DNA of 64,000 bases from Streptomyces justiciae (lineage in GTDB: Bacteria; Actinomycetota; Actinomycetes; Streptomycetales; Streptomycetaceae), in contig NZ_JADDXU010000002.1 in the NCBI RefSeq assembly GCF_015163075.1, forward strand, positions 434,001-498,000, written 5' to 3'. Position numbers and translations under genes: made by a program. A model generated the notes under the pieces. That model did not search any database. It was not told where the DNA came from and worked only from the letters and a program-made list of their open reading frames with translations. Below, piece after piece: positions 1 to 9,700 of this stretch. The stretch's first letter is position 1; each line of letters opens with the position of its first letter.

Positions 1-699
1 TGGTTCCTGGCCGCGTTGTTCATGTGGCGGCTGACCACCCCGGTGTGGCGGCACGTGCGGTGGCCGCTGCCCCTCGCGCTCGGTGTCGCGGTGCCGGCGA
101 GCGTGACGCCGTCGATCGGCGAGGACCTTGATCTCCAGCGCACGTTGCAGTTCCTGCCGTACTTCGTGCTGGGCCTGTGTCTGCGGCCGGAGCACTTCCG
201 GCTGGTGCGCCGCCGTGCGGCGCGGGTGCTGGCGGTGCCGGTGTTCGTGGGTGCGCTCGGTGTGGCCTACTGGGCGGTGCCGCGGCTGAGCGGTGCCTGG
301 TTCTACCACCGGGACAGCGTGCAGGAGCTCGGTGCGCCCGGCTGGTCCGGCCTGGTCATGACGCCGGTGCTGTTCGGCTGCTCGGTGCTGCTGGTCGCGT
401 GCTTCCTCGCCTGGGTGCCGGGGAGACGGACGTGGTTCACCACGCTGGGCGCGGGCACGCTGTACGGCTATCTGCTGCACGGGTTCGTCGCGCGGGGCTC
501 CGAGCCCTGGGGCTGGTACGAGCCCGCCTGGGTCCACGGGCCGCTCGGCGCGGTCGTCGTCACGGCCGTCGCTGCGGTGACCGTGACGCTGCTGTGCACC
601 CCGCCCGTGCGCCGGGTGTTCCGCTTCGCGGTGGAGCCGGACCTGCCGTGGGTCTTCGGACGTCACGGGTCGCGGGAGCGGGTCGCCGCGCCCGTGTGA
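1..699 (+). CDS. acyltransferase family integral membrane protein, C-terminal part
   Basis: The reading frame is already open at base 1, so the 5' end lies outside the window; about 232 codons remain before the TGA at 697-699. The product is strongly hydrophobic, with several membrane segments alternating with short Arg-rich loops, for example the stretch after FPYFVLGLCLRPEHF and the late GAGTLYGYLLHGFV segment. That pattern, including the LYGYLLHGF motif near the last helices, fits the C-terminal half of acyltransferase-3/O-acetylase-type membrane proteins that modify sugars or cell-surface polymers. The active-site region would be upstream and cannot be checked. The convergent kinase gene ends 13 bases after the stop. 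Family assignment is moderate; the substrate is unknown. Confidence 0.7.
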   Translation, partial: WFLAALFMWRLTTPVWRHVRWPLPLALGVAVPASVTPSIGEDLDLQRTLQFLPYFVLGLCLRPEHFRLVRRRAARVLAVPVFVGALGVAYWAVPRLSGAWFYHRDSVQELGAPGWSGLVMTPVLFGCSVLLVACFLAWVPGRRTWFTTLGAGTLYGYLLHGFVARGSEPWGWYEPAWVHGPLGAVVVTAVAAVTVTLLCTPPVRRVFRFAVEPDLPWVFGRHGSRERVAAPV

Positions 700-711
700 G
701 CGGGTGTGCCG

Positions 712-1701
712 TCACGGGGACGGCGGCCTGGAGGTGCCCGCGACGGTGGGGGTCGGGGTGACCTCGGGCAGGTGGGTGTCACCGCCCGACGGGATCGCGG
801 TGACGGCCATGACGACGGCCACGGCCGCCGCGACGATCAGCACCAGGGCGACCAGGAGCCGCGAGCGCACGTCACGCACCGGCTCGGGGCTCGCCTCGGG
901 TCGCGCCGCCACGGCGGCCAGTGCGGCCACGATCTCGTCCGCGCCCGGTCGCCGCGCCGGGTCCTTCGCCAGGAGCTCGCGCAACAACGGCGTCAACGGG
1001 CAGTCCGCGCCGGGCAGTTCGGGCTCCTCGTACACCACCGCGTACAGCGTCCCCGGCGCGGACGGCCGGGCGAAGGGGGAACGGCCGGTCAGGGCCGTGC
1101 AGAGCGTGGCGCCGAGCGACCACCAGTCGGAGGCGGGCCCCGGCACCCCTCCGGTGGCGCGCTCGGGCGGCATGTACTCGGGCGAGCCGACGAGCAGACC
1201 GTCCTGGGTCAGCCGCTGCGCGTCCTGTACGGCGGCGATCCCGAAGTCGGTGAGCACGACCCGGCGGCCGGGGCCGAGCAGGACGTTGCCGGGCTTGACG
1301 TCGCGGTGCAGCACCCCGGCGGCGTGCACCCGGCGCAGCGCATCGGCGAGCGCGAGACCGATGCGTGCCGTCTCCCGCACGCCCAACGAGCCGTACCGGG
1401 CGACCGTCTGCTCAAGCGAGGGCGCCTCGACCAGTTCCATGACGATCCACAGCCGGTCGTCCTCCTCGGCCACGTCGTACACGCGGACCACGCCCGGATG
1501 GTCGATACGGGCACCGGCCCGTGCCTCACGCAGTGCTCGTTCGCGGCGGGTGCGCTCGTCGGGGTCGGTGCCCGGGCCGTCGAGACGCAACTCCTTGACC
1601 GCGACCTGCCGTTCGAGCATCTCGTCGCAGGCCCGCCACACCCGCCCCATGCCGCCCTGTCCGACGCTCTCCGCAAGGCGGTAGCGGCCGGCGATGCGCA
1701 T
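712..1701 (-). CDS. PASTA-less Ser/Thr protein kinase, single C-terminal membrane segment
   Basis: A 329-aa Hanks-type kinase. Visible motifs are the Gly loop GQGGMGRV (14-21), the ATP-anchoring Lys in VAVKEL (K36), the catalytic HRDVKPGN (132-139), DFG (152-154) and the SPEYMPPE activation segment, so it should be active. A hydrophobic helix at about 282-303 follows the kinase domain and leaves only a short Pro/Thr-rich tail outside, with no sensor domain. This is a common actinobacterial plan for membrane-anchored kinases. The start ATG at 1701 sits directly before the first kinase strand. Neighbours give no clue to its substrates. A second, larger kinase of the same family is at 58864-60555. 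Confidence 0.93.
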   Translation of the reverse strand: MRIAGRYRLAESVGQGGMGRVWRACDEMLERQVAVKELRLDGPGTDPDERTRRERALREARAGARIDHPGVVRVYDVAEEDDRLWIVMELVEAPSLEQTVARYGSLGVRETARIGLALADALRRVHAAGVLHRDVKPGNVLLGPGRRVVLTDFGIAAVQDAQRLTQDGLLVGSPEYMPPERATGGVPGPASDWWSLGATLCTALTGRSPFARPSAPGTLYAVVYEEPELPGADCPLTPLLRELLAKDPARRPGADEIVAALAAVAARPEASPEPVRDVRSRLLVALVLIVAAAVAVVMAVTAIPSGGDTHLPEVTPTPTVAGTSRPPSP

Positions 1702-1797
1702 GGGTGGTCACCTCCCCGGCTTCCATCACAACACAGGCCGCCGGTCCACGACAGGCCACGACCGGCCGGACGCGGGGCGGGGGTGTGAACACGCCGT

Positions 1798-2298
1798 TCA
1801 GGGACGCCAGTACAGCGCGGGATCGGGGTGGTCGGTGAACCCCAGGTCGCGGTAGAGGGGTTCGCCCTCGGCCGAGGCGTACAGGTCCACGCGTGACACC
1901 TCACGCTCCCGGAACCAGTCCAGCAACTCCCGCATGATCGCCCGGCTGTGACCGCGCCGTCGGTGCGCGGGGTCGGTGACGACGCCGACGACCTGACCGA
2001 CGCGGCCGTTGAGGAGGTGCGGTCCCGGCAGTCGTTGTTCGACGACCCCGATGCCGCAGGCGGCGAGCCGGCCGCCCGCGCCGTCGACGACGAGGATACG
2101 GACGGACTCCGAGGTCAGCTGCTCGGTCAGCACCACGGCCAGTGCGTCGAGCCAACCGTCGTCACCCGATGCGGAGTTGAAGAAGGGGTCCGCCAACTCG
2201 TCGAACAGCAGCGCCCTAAGACGCAGGAGCTCGACGAGGTCGTACGGCCCCGCCGGGCGTACGGCGGTACGGATCGCGGTGCGTTGTCCCATGCCCAC
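1798..2298 (-). CDS. GNAT-family N-acetyltransferase
   Basis: A 166-aa single-domain protein. The acetyl-CoA-binding core of GNAT enzymes is visible in the middle (VVGVVTDPAHRRRGHSRAIM, the V-x-P-x-x-R-x-x-G-x-x-R/A loop), followed by the ending YASAEGEPLYRDLGFTDH typical of the family. Such enzymes transfer acetyl from acetyl-CoA to an amine; the acceptor cannot be told. Two ATGs are close together (2298 and 2292); the first is used here. The gene starts only 20 bases from the divergent CGNR-domain gene, so the two must share a promoter region. Confidence 0.88.
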   Translation of the reverse strand: MGMGQRTAIRTAVRPAGPYDLVELLRLRALLFDELADPFFNSASGDDGWLDALAVVLTEQLTSESVRILVVDGAGGRLAACGIGVVEQRLPGPHLLNGRVGQVVGVVTDPAHRRRGHSRAIMRELLDWFREREVSRVDLYASAEGEPLYRDLGFTDHPDPALYWRP

Positions 2299-2318
2299 GA
2301 GCCTGATGTAATGACCTT

Positions 2319-2849
2319 ATGCATCTCAACCCTTACGGCGAGGATGCCGTGAACCTCGCCGCCGACCTGGCCAACCGCCGCCCGGCCGACGCCGGGGAGC
2401 TCGCGGACCGCTGCCGGGCCGCCGGGGTGGCGGTGGAGGGGCCGGTGACGCCGGACGACCTCGACCGGGTCGGGGCCGCGCTGGACGCCTGGGAGAAGGT
2501 CGTCGACGCGACGGCCGAGCACGAACGCGCCGCGCTGGTCAACGCGATGCTGGCCGCGGCCGCCGCCCATCCCCGGATGACGAACCACGTCGGCACCGGC
2601 TGGCACCTTCACTACCGCGACGACGGCCAGCCGCTCGGCGCGGTCGTCTCCTCACTGATCTCGGTCGGCACGGCACTGCACCTCGCGGGCCGCGGCATGC
2701 ACCGCCTCGGCCGCTGCGCGGTGACCGAGTGCACCACGATCTTCGCCGACACCTCCCGCACCGGCAGACAGCGCTACTGCTCCCACCCCTGCGCCAACCG
2801 CGACGCGGTCCGCCGCCACCGCGCCCGCGGGGTGCCGCCCACCGGCTAG
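2319..2849 (+). CDS. CGNR zinc-finger / ABATE-domain protein, putative regulator
   Basis: A 176-aa protein with an N-terminal alpha-helical ABATE-type domain (starting LNPYGEDAVNLAADLANRRP) and a C-terminal four-Cys zinc finger of the CGNR family: C-AVTE-C, then RYCSHPCANRDAVRRHRAR. Members are thought to be stress-linked DNA-binding regulators, but few have been tested. The name-giving CGNR tetrapeptide is CANR here, a Gly-to-Ala change; all four Cys remain. It is divergent from the GNAT gene with 20 bases between starts. The ATG at 2319 is preceded by little or no Shine-Dalgarno sequence, so a leaderless or very short-leader transcript is possible. Confidence 0.85.
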   Translation: MHLNPYGEDAVNLAADLANRRPADAGELADRCRAAGVAVEGPVTPDDLDRVGAALDAWEKVVDATAEHERAALVNAMLAAAAAHPRMTNHVGTGWHLHYRDDGQPLGAVVSSLISVGTALHLAGRGMHRLGRCAVTECTTIFADTSRTGRQRYCSHPCANRDAVRRHRARGVPPTG

Positions 2850-2872
2850 CGAACGGCACCCTCAGGATCAGC

Positions 2873-3928
2873 TCACTCGCCGACCGGCTTGCCGCGCTGC
2901 CAGGCCCAGGCCAGGCGGTCCGCGCCGGACTGGTTTGTGGTCTTCAGCCAGGGCTTCGCCGGGTCACCGGTCAGCTCCTGTATCGAGTAGATGTCGTCGG
3001 TGCGCAGGCCCGGCCAGTACACCGAGCCCATCTTCAGCTCGCGGAAGGTGTCCGTGACGGCCTGGATGAAGTTGACGTAGTTGTCGTCCGGCGTCTTCAC
3101 GTTGTAGTTCAGGCCCGTGGTCATCGGCGCCCCGAACTCGTCGGCGACGGTCCGGTTCGCGCAGTCGCCGATGCGCACCTTCAGGTCGGCGACCCACTCG
3201 TCGTAGGTGGCGTACGACTTCCAGAAGCCGTAGTGGTGCAGGGACAGGTACGTGCCCTTCAGGCGCGGGTCGGCGCAGACGGACGTGACGTGGTCGTTGT
3301 AGCCGGCGCCGCTGACGAAGACGCGGTTGCGCGGCACGGACTTGTAGGTGTCCAGCCACTTCGCCGCGATGTCGGCCCACTCGGTGTCGGTGTAGCCGTG
3401 CGGCTCGTTCATCGGCTCGAAGTAGACCCGGGAGTTGCCCTTGTAGGCCTTCACGACGGTGTTCCACATCGGCCAGTAGGTGGCCTCGTCGTCGATGTAG
3501 CCGTCCTTGCGCTCGCCGGTGCCCTCCCAGTAGGACACGATCACCTTGAATCCGTGGGCCGTCGCGGCGTCGATGACCCCGCGGTACGACTTCCAGTAGG
3601 CGCCGTTGACCGTGGACGGGTTGATCGGCAGCCGGACCGTGTTGGCGCCGAGGTTGGCGCGGAACGCGGAGATGATCCGGCTGGCCTTGACGTAGGTCTG
3701 GGCGTAGGTGTCCGTCGTCGACAGGCCGGACAGCTGGAGCGTGTCGTCGGCGAAGTTGTCCCGCGGGTCGGCCCAGTTGACGCCCTTGAACTGGGTGGTG
3801 TCGATGCTCGGTGCGGCGACTGCGGGGCTGCCCGCGAGACCGGCACCGGTGACGGCGGCGATCGCGACCGCGGCGAGGGCGGCCCGTGTACGGGGCTTGA
3901 GGCGGGTGCTGACAGGGGTCTTGCGCAT
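2873..3928 (-). CDS. secreted glycoside hydrolase family 5 (cellulase-type)
   Basis: A 351-aa exported enzyme. The N-terminus carries a signal peptide (Arg/Lys-rich start, hydrophobic AALAAVAIAAVTGAGLAG, then AVAAP), so it acts outside the cell. The catalytic acid/base lies in YFEPMNEPHGY and the nucleophile in VADEFGAP, the two Glu motifs of GH5. The substrate is a beta-linked glycan; the exact subfamily cannot be read by eye. The ATG at 3928 is chosen over an in-frame upstream start at 3991 because it is preceded by AAGGG and begins the signal peptide. A perfect 18-bp palindrome lies 25 bases upstream and the divergent neighbour is a LacI regulator, so sugar-inducible expression is expected. 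Confidence 0.9.
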   Translation of the reverse strand: MRKTPVSTRLKPRTRAALAAVAIAAVTGAGLAGSPAVAAPSIDTTQFKGVNWADPRDNFADDTLQLSGLSTTDTYAQTYVKASRIISAFRANLGANTVRLPINPSTVNGAYWKSYRGVIDAATAHGFKVIVSYWEGTGERKDGYIDDEATYWPMWNTVVKAYKGNSRVYFEPMNEPHGYTDTEWADIAAKWLDTYKSVPRNRVFVSGAGYNDHVTSVCADPRLKGTYLSLHHYGFWKSYATYDEWVADLKVRIGDCANRTVADEFGAPMTTGLNYNVKTPDDNYVNFIQAVTDTFRELKMGSVYWPGLRTDDIYSIQELTGDPAKPWLKTTNQSGADRLAWAWQRGKPVGE

Positions 3929-3952
3929 CGACGTACCCTTCCGGAGCGACAG

Positions 3953-3970
3953 GATGTTTACGTAAACATC
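3953..3970. promoter_or_regulatory. 18-bp perfect palindrome, candidate LacI-family operator
   Basis: The sequence GATGTTTACGTAAACATC is identical to its reverse complement, with the central CG pair typical of LacI-family sites. It lies between the GH5 start (3928) and the LacI regulator start (4084). A partial half-site-like CGTAACATC follows at 4022-4030. It probably represses the hydrolase, and perhaps the regulator itself, until a sugar is present. Confidence 0.8.
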
Positions 3971-4083
3971 ACGGCGCCGGAATCGTGGCATCCACCCCCA
4001 CGACCGTCAAGGTTTCCCACACGTAACATCCGTTGCGACGACAGTGCGGACAGCGGGGTCCGCGACGACCGAGGGGGTCACCA

Positions 4084-5130
4084 GTGGTGGAGCGAGGCGG
4101 TTCCGGGGTGCCCGGCGGGCGCCGGAGACAGCGGGTGTCCATGGCCGACGTGGCCCGGCTCGCGGGCGTCTCCTCGCAGACCGTCTCCCGGGTCTCCAAC
4201 GGCCATCCCGGGGTGGTCGACGCGACGCGGGAGCAGGTCCTCGCGGCGATGCGGGAGCTCGGCTACCGACCCAACAGCGCGGCCCGCGCCCTGCGTTACG
4301 GCCAGTTCAACACCATCGGCGTGATCCTCTTCGACCTGGCCTCGACGGGCAACAGCCGCACCGTGGAGGCCATCGCCACGCATGCCGCCGCCGAGGGCTA
4401 CGCGATCACCCTCATCCCGATCGACGTGCCGACGCAGGACAACGTGCTGGGCGCCTTCACGCGCATGGGCGAGCTGGCGGTCGACGCCGTGATCGTCATC
4501 ATGGAGGTCCGGCTCCTGGACGCCGGAACCGTCCAACTGCCGCCGGGGGCCCATGTCGTGGTGGTGGACTCCGACGCCGGCGACCGCTACAGCGTGGTCG
4601 ACACCGACCAGGCCGACGGCACCGGGAAGGCCGTACGGCATCTGCTGGACCTCGGCCATCGCACCGTATGGCATCTGACGGGTCCCGCGGAGTCCTTCGC
4701 CGGGCAGCGTCGCACGCAGGCCTGGCGGGCGGTCCTGGAGGAGGCCGGGTGCCCGGTGCCGGCGCCGCTGCACGGGGACTGGTCGGCCGAGTCCGGGTAC
4801 GCGGCCGGGCTCGCGCTCGCCGAGGAGCCGGACTGCACGGCGGTGTTCGCGGCCAACGACCAGATGGCGCTGGGCCTGCTGCGGGCGTTCCAGGAGCGCG
4901 GGCTGGCGGTGCCCGGCGACATCAGTGTCGTCGGCTTCGACGACATCCCGGACGCCGCCTACTTCGTGCCGCCGCTGACCACCGTCCACCAGGACTTCGC
5001 CGAGGTGGGCCACCGCTGTGTCCAGAAGGCACTCCAGCAGATCCGCACCCCGGGCGCGGCCCTGCCGGGTCGCGATCTGGTCCCGACCCGACTGGTGCTG
5101 CGGTCGAGCACGGCACCGCCGCGGGGCTGA
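4084..5130 (+). CDS. LacI-family transcriptional regulator
   Basis: A 348-aa repressor-type protein. The N-terminal helix-turn-helix is classical (VSMADVARLAGVSSQTVSRV, then SNGHPGVVDATREQVLAAM, with the hinge YRPNSAARAL), followed by a periplasmic-binding-protein-like sugar domain ending in VVGFDDIPDAAYFVPPLTTV. The GTG at 4084 is chosen because GAGGGGG (4071-4077) precedes it at 7 bases and it leaves a short arm before the helix-turn-helix; the frame is open further upstream to 4033. It is divergent from the secreted GH5 gene, and the palindrome at 3953-3970 is the obvious target. The effector sugar is unknown, presumably a breakdown product of the GH5 substrate. Confidence 0.93.
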   Translation: MVERGGSGVPGGRRRQRVSMADVARLAGVSSQTVSRVSNGHPGVVDATREQVLAAMRELGYRPNSAARALRYGQFNTIGVILFDLASTGNSRTVEAIATHAAAEGYAITLIPIDVPTQDNVLGAFTRMGELAVDAVIVIMEVRLLDAGTVQLPPGAHVVVVDSDAGDRYSVVDTDQADGTGKAVRHLLDLGHRTVWHLTGPAESFAGQRRTQAWRAVLEEAGCPVPAPLHGDWSAESGYAAGLALAEEPDCTAVFAANDQMALGLLRAFQERGLAVPGDISVVGFDDIPDAAYFVPPLTTVHQDFAEVGHRCVQKALQQIRTPGAALPGRDLVPTRLVLRSSTAPPRG

Positions 5131-5271
5131 GGGCCAATTCGGCAACACCGTCTCGCGGAACCGGACGCCGAGTCCCGACTGCCCTGGCCACGACGGCGAT
5201 GTGAAAGGTCCCCGAGAACGCCTCGCGCCCGTCGCGGCGGGACGCGGAGACCGACCTGAACGTGTGACGCG

Positions 5272-5301
5272 TGGGCCCGGCCCCAAGTGCGGCCGGGCCC
5301 A
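5272..5301 (-). terminator. strong hairpin terminator after the secreted protease
   Basis: Perfect 11-bp inverted repeat (TGGGCCCGGCC ... GGCCGGGCCCA) with an 8-base loop, placed just after the stop codon of the minus-strand protease gene (5309) and 140 bases after the plus-strand LacI stop. It has no T-run, as is usual in Streptomyces. Confidence 0.75.
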
Positions 5302-5308
5302 TGCGGGT

Positions 5309-6472
5309 TCAGGCGGTGTGCAGGGTCAGGCCGTACCGGTTGAGGATCTCGTTGACCGGCTGGAACCAGGTCTCGCCGCCGCTGGAGCAGTTGCCCCAGC
5401 CGCCCGAGGTGACGCCCTGGGCCTGGTCGCCGCTGATGAACGAGCCGCCGGAGTCGCCCGGTTCGGCGCAGACACTGGTCTTGGTCATCTGATGCACCGC
5501 GCCCTGGCTGTAGTTGACGGTCTCGTTCATCGCGAGGACCGTGCCGCAGTGCCAGTGCGTGGTCGAACCGGACCGGCAGATGGAAGAACCCACCGGCGCC
5601 ACGTTGGAGCCGCGCACCAGTTGGTCGGAGACGGTGCCCCAGCCGAGCACGACCGGTACCGTCCACCAGCCGCTGCCCACGTTGACCCAGGCGTAGTCGT
5701 TGTCGGGGAACGACGAACCCTGGAAGTTGCCGATGTAGCTGCGGTCCCAGCCGTAGACGGCGCCGGTGTGCTGGTCGCAGTGTCCGGCGGTGATGAAGCC
5801 GCCGTACACCGAGAAGCCTATGGAGCAGCGGACGTTGCCGGTGTAGAAGGGGTCGCCGCCCACGGTTCCGGCGGCGAAGGTCTGCGGTGCGGTGGAGACG
5901 TGCCGGACGGTGACGGGGCCGGCGCGGTGGGCCCGCTCCACGAAGCGCCGGACATCGTTGTCGGCCTGCTCGCCGGCGACGACGTTGACGACGACCGTGC
6001 TCTCCTGCGGGTCGACATGCCAACTGGCGACGCCCGCCGGGGCGTTGAGCTTGTCCAGGCGGGCCTGGGTGGCGGCGAGTTCGCGGGCCGTGTGGGCGAC
6101 GGTGCGGACGTGGGCGCCGGTGGCCCGGACCGCTCGGACGGTCGCCTGCGGCGCGTCCGGGGTGAGGCCCACGGTCAGGGTGCCGGCGGTGGCGTCGTAC
6201 CAGGTGCCGCCGAGTGAACTACCGGCGGCCTTGCGGGCCTTGGGATCGGCGGCCGTGGCCCGCTGTTCGGCGGCGAGCCGCTGCTCGGCCTGGGCCTTGG
6301 TGAGGTGCAGGTCGCTCTGCATCGCGGTGAGGAGACCGGCGGAGGCGGGTGCCTTCGTCGGACGTGCGTCGCCGGAGGAGGAGGCGGAGGCGGGTGCGGT
6401 GCCCGCCGCGAAGCCGGCCCCGAGCGTAAGCAGGGCGGCCAGGGCGGCATGGGTGAGTCTGGTGCGTCTCAT
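5309..6472 (-). CDS. secreted S1-family serine protease, streptogrisin/alpha-lytic type
   Basis: A 387-aa preproenzyme. A signal peptide (ALAALLTLGAGFAAGTAPASA) is followed by a pro-region of about 160 residues resembling the alpha-lytic pro-domain, which folds and inhibits the enzyme, and a mature domain from about residue 200. The catalytic triad is visible: His in TAGHC (H231), Asp in DNDYAWV (D259) and Ser in EPGDSGGS (S341). Paired Cys residues near the His and Ser support disulfides in an extracellular enzyme. The gene is divergent from the large PKS gene. A CebR/LacI-like 16-bp palindrome lies 60 bases upstream, unusual for a protease. It has no extra C-terminal binding domain. Confidence 0.94.
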   Translation of the reverse strand: MRRTRLTHAALAALLTLGAGFAAGTAPASASSSGDARPTKAPASAGLLTAMQSDLHLTKAQAEQRLAAEQRATAADPKARKAAGSSLGGTWYDATAGTLTVGLTPDAPQATVRAVRATGAHVRTVAHTARELAATQARLDKLNAPAGVASWHVDPQESTVVVNVVAGEQADNDVRRFVERAHRAGPVTVRHVSTAPQTFAAGTVGGDPFYTGNVRCSIGFSVYGGFITAGHCDQHTGAVYGWDRSYIGNFQGSSFPDNDYAWVNVGSGWWTVPVVLGWGTVSDQLVRGSNVAPVGSSICRSGSTTHWHCGTVLAMNETVNYSQGAVHQMTKTSVCAEPGDSGGSFISGDQAQGVTSGGWGNCSSGGETWFQPVNEILNRYGLTLHTA

Positions 6473-6531
6473 GGGGGTTGCCCTTCGTCGTTCCAGTGGA
6501 GTGGGGTGGAACAGCGGGGAACAGCAGGATG

Positions 6532-6547
6532 CTGAGAGCGCTCTCAG
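6532..6547. promoter_or_regulatory. 16-bp perfect palindrome resembling CebR/LacI operators
   Basis: CTGAGAGCGCTCTCAG is self-complementary. Its core GAGCGCTC matches the style of actinobacterial sugar-repressor boxes such as the CebR/CelR box TGGGAGCGCTCCCA. It lies 60 bases before the protease ATG and 180 bases before the PKS ATG, in a 254-base divergent gap where nothing else was recognised. Confidence 0.65.
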
Positions 6548-6726
6548 GGGTGTGGCCGGGCAGAGCCTAGCGGCTGATCATGGTCAGGTCCATACCAATT
6601 CGGCCACTCTGTCGAAGGCCGCGCACGCCGGCTCAACTGGTCAGGGTTTGGCGCGTCGTTGGGACGGCCCGACATAGGCTGCTCCAAGATCCGCCGCGGA
6701 GCGGAGTCCCCTCGACAGGAGGCCCG

Positions 6727-9700
6727 ATGGGTGTGGCGGATGCGATCAGGGTTCGGCCGGTGCCGGAGCTCCTCGCGGAGAACGCCGTACGGTACGGCGA
6801 GAAGCTCGCGTTCGCCGACGACCGGCGCGAGGTGAGCTGGGCCGAACTCGACCGCAGGACCGCACGGTTGGCGACCGGACTCGCGGTCGGGCGCGGCACC
6901 CGGGTGGCGTTCTTCCTCGACAACGGCGTGGAGCTGGTCGAGGGTCTCCTGGCGACCGTGCGTGCGGCGGCAGTCGGGGTGCCGTTGCCGCCGCGTGCCA
7001 CGCACACCGAGCTGGCCCAGCTGTTGGCGGACTGCGACCCGGCCGTGGTGGTCACCGACCAGCGGCGGTTGCCTCGGATCGCCGGGATGGTCGCGGGGCG
7101 GCCGGTGCGGCTGGTGGTGATCGGCGAGGGACCCGTACCGGAGGGCGCGTCGCACTTCGAGGATCTGCTCTCGGGGCAGCGGGCCGAGCCCCGAGACGAC
7201 CTCGGTCCGGACGAACCCGCCTGGCTGCTCTACACGTCCGGCACCTCGGGCACCCCCACGGCGGCCGTGTCCAGTCAACGCTCCGCACTCTGGTCCTCGT
7301 TCGCGTGCTATCTGCCCCGGCTCGGACTGACCGCCACGGACCGGGTCCTCTGGCCCCTGCCGCTCGCCCACACCTACGCCCACTCGCTGTGCGTGCTGGG
7401 CACGACCGTGGCCGGGGCGAGCGCACGCATCACCTCGACCCCCGGCCCCTCCCAACTCACCCGGCTGATCGGCGAGTTCGAGCCGACCGTGCTCGGCGGG
7501 GTGCCGCTCACCTTCCGGCAGCTCCTCGACACCGGCCTCGGCGCGGTGCCCTCGCTTCGGGTGTGCGTCACCGCGGGCGCGCCGAGCGACCCGGAGCTGC
7601 GGGAGCAGGTGGAGCGGCGGTTCGGGGCGCCGCTCCTGGACGGGTACGGCTCCACCGAGACCTGCGGCAAGATCGCCATGGAGTCGCTCGACGGGCCACG
7701 GGTGCCGGGGAGCAGCGGAACGCCGGTGCCCGGCATGGACGTCCGCCTGGTCGACCCGGACAGCGGCTTGGACGTCGTGGGCGGCGAGGGCGAGATCTGG
7801 GTGCGCGGCCCCGGCGTCATGCTCGGCTACCACAACCGGCCCGAGGCGGACGCCGACGCCCTGCGCGAGGGCTGGTATCGCACCGGTGACCTGGGGCGGC
7901 TCGGGGCGGGCGGCAGTCTGACCGTCACCGGACGGCTCAACGACCGGATCGTGCGGGGCGGCGAGAACGTCGATCCGGCCGAGGTCGAGCGGGTGCTGCG
8001 CGGTCTGCCCGGGGTGCGGGACGCGGCCGTGGTGGCGCGGGCGCATCCGCTGCTGGGTGAGGTCCCGGTGGCGTTCGTGGTCCCGGCGGAGGAGTCCCTG
8101 GACCCCGCCGGTCTGCTGCGCGAGTGCGCCGCCGTGCTGTCGGCGCACAAGGTGCCCGAGGAGGTCCTGTTCACGCCGGCCGTCCCGCGCACGGCGGCGG
8201 GCAAGCCGCGGCGGGCGGTGCTGCGCGAGACGCTCGCCGAGCGGCCCCCGGCGCCGGACCTCGCGGGGCTGGCCGGTCTGACCGCCGGTGAACGGCGGTC
8301 CGCGCTCACGGAGTTGGTGTGCCGGGAGGCCGAGGCGATCCGGGGCACGGTCGCCGATCCCGGCACCGCGTTCGCCGATCTCGGGCTGACCTCGATGGAT
8401 GCCATGACCCTGTGGCACCGGCTCAGCCTGCGCACCGGACTGCGGCTGCCGGCGACCCTGGTCTGGGACCACCCGACCCCGGCCGCGGTCGCCGCCCACC
8501 TGGACACCCGGATGACCGGCGAGACAGCGGCGACGGTCCCGCCGCCGCGCGGCCCGGAGGCCGAGCCGGTGGCGATCGTGGCCGTCGGCTGCCGCTACCC
8601 GGGCGGGGTGAGCTCCCCGGAGGACCTGTGGCGGCTGGTCTCCGACGGTGTGGACGCCACGGGCGACTTCCCCACTGACCGCGGCTGGGACGTCGACGCC
8701 CTGCACGATCCCGACCCCGACCGGCTCGGCACGACGTACACCCGCCGCGGCGGCTTCCTCGATGGCGCGGCCGACTTCGACCCGCTCTTCTTCGGCATCT
8801 CGCCGCGCGAGGCCCTGGCGATGGACCCACAGCACCGCCTGCTGCTGGAGGTCGCATGGGAGACGCTGGAGCGCGCCGGCATCCCCGCGCCGTCGCTGCG
8901 CGGCAGCGCGACCGGCGTGTTCGTGGGCCTGATGCACGCCGGGTACGGCACCGGGCTCTCGCCGCACGAGCTGGAGTCGCACATCGGCATCGGCTCGTCG
9001 GGCAGTGTCGCCTCGGGGCGGATCTCGTACGTCCTCGGCCTGCGCGGTCCGGCCATGACCGTGGACACGGCGTGTTCGTCGTCGCTGGTCGCGATGGACC
9101 TGGCCGCCAAGGCGCTGCGGGCGGGTGAGTGCACGCTCGCGCTGGCCGGCGGGGTGACGGTGCTGTCGAGTCCGCAGCCGTTCATCGCGTTCAGCAGGCA
9201 GCGCGGGCTGTCGGCGGACGGCCGGTGCCGGTCGTTCGCGGCAGGCGCGGAGGGCACCGCGTGGGCCGAGGGTGTCGGCCTGGTGCTGCTGGAGAAGCTG
9301 TCGGACGCCCGGCGCAACGGCCACCCGGTGCTGGCGGTGCTGCGTGGGTCCGCGGTGAACTCCGACGGCGCGTCCAACGGCCTCACGGCCCCCAACGGCG
9401 AGGCCCAGCGCGACCTCATCCGCCTGGCGCTGGCCGACGCGGGCCTCGGCCCGGCCGACATCGACGTGGTCGAGGGCCACGGCACGGGCACGGCACTCGG
9501 CGACCCGATCGAGGCGGGCGCCCTCCTGGCCACCTACGGCCAGGACCGCGACCCGGCCGACCCCGTCTGGCTGGGCTCGGTCAAGTCCAACCTCGGACAC
9601 TCGCAGGCCGCCGCCGGAGTGGCCGGAGTGATCAAGATGATCGAGGCGATGCGCCACGGCGAACTCCCCCGCTCCCTGTACGCGGAAGAGCCGTCGCCGC

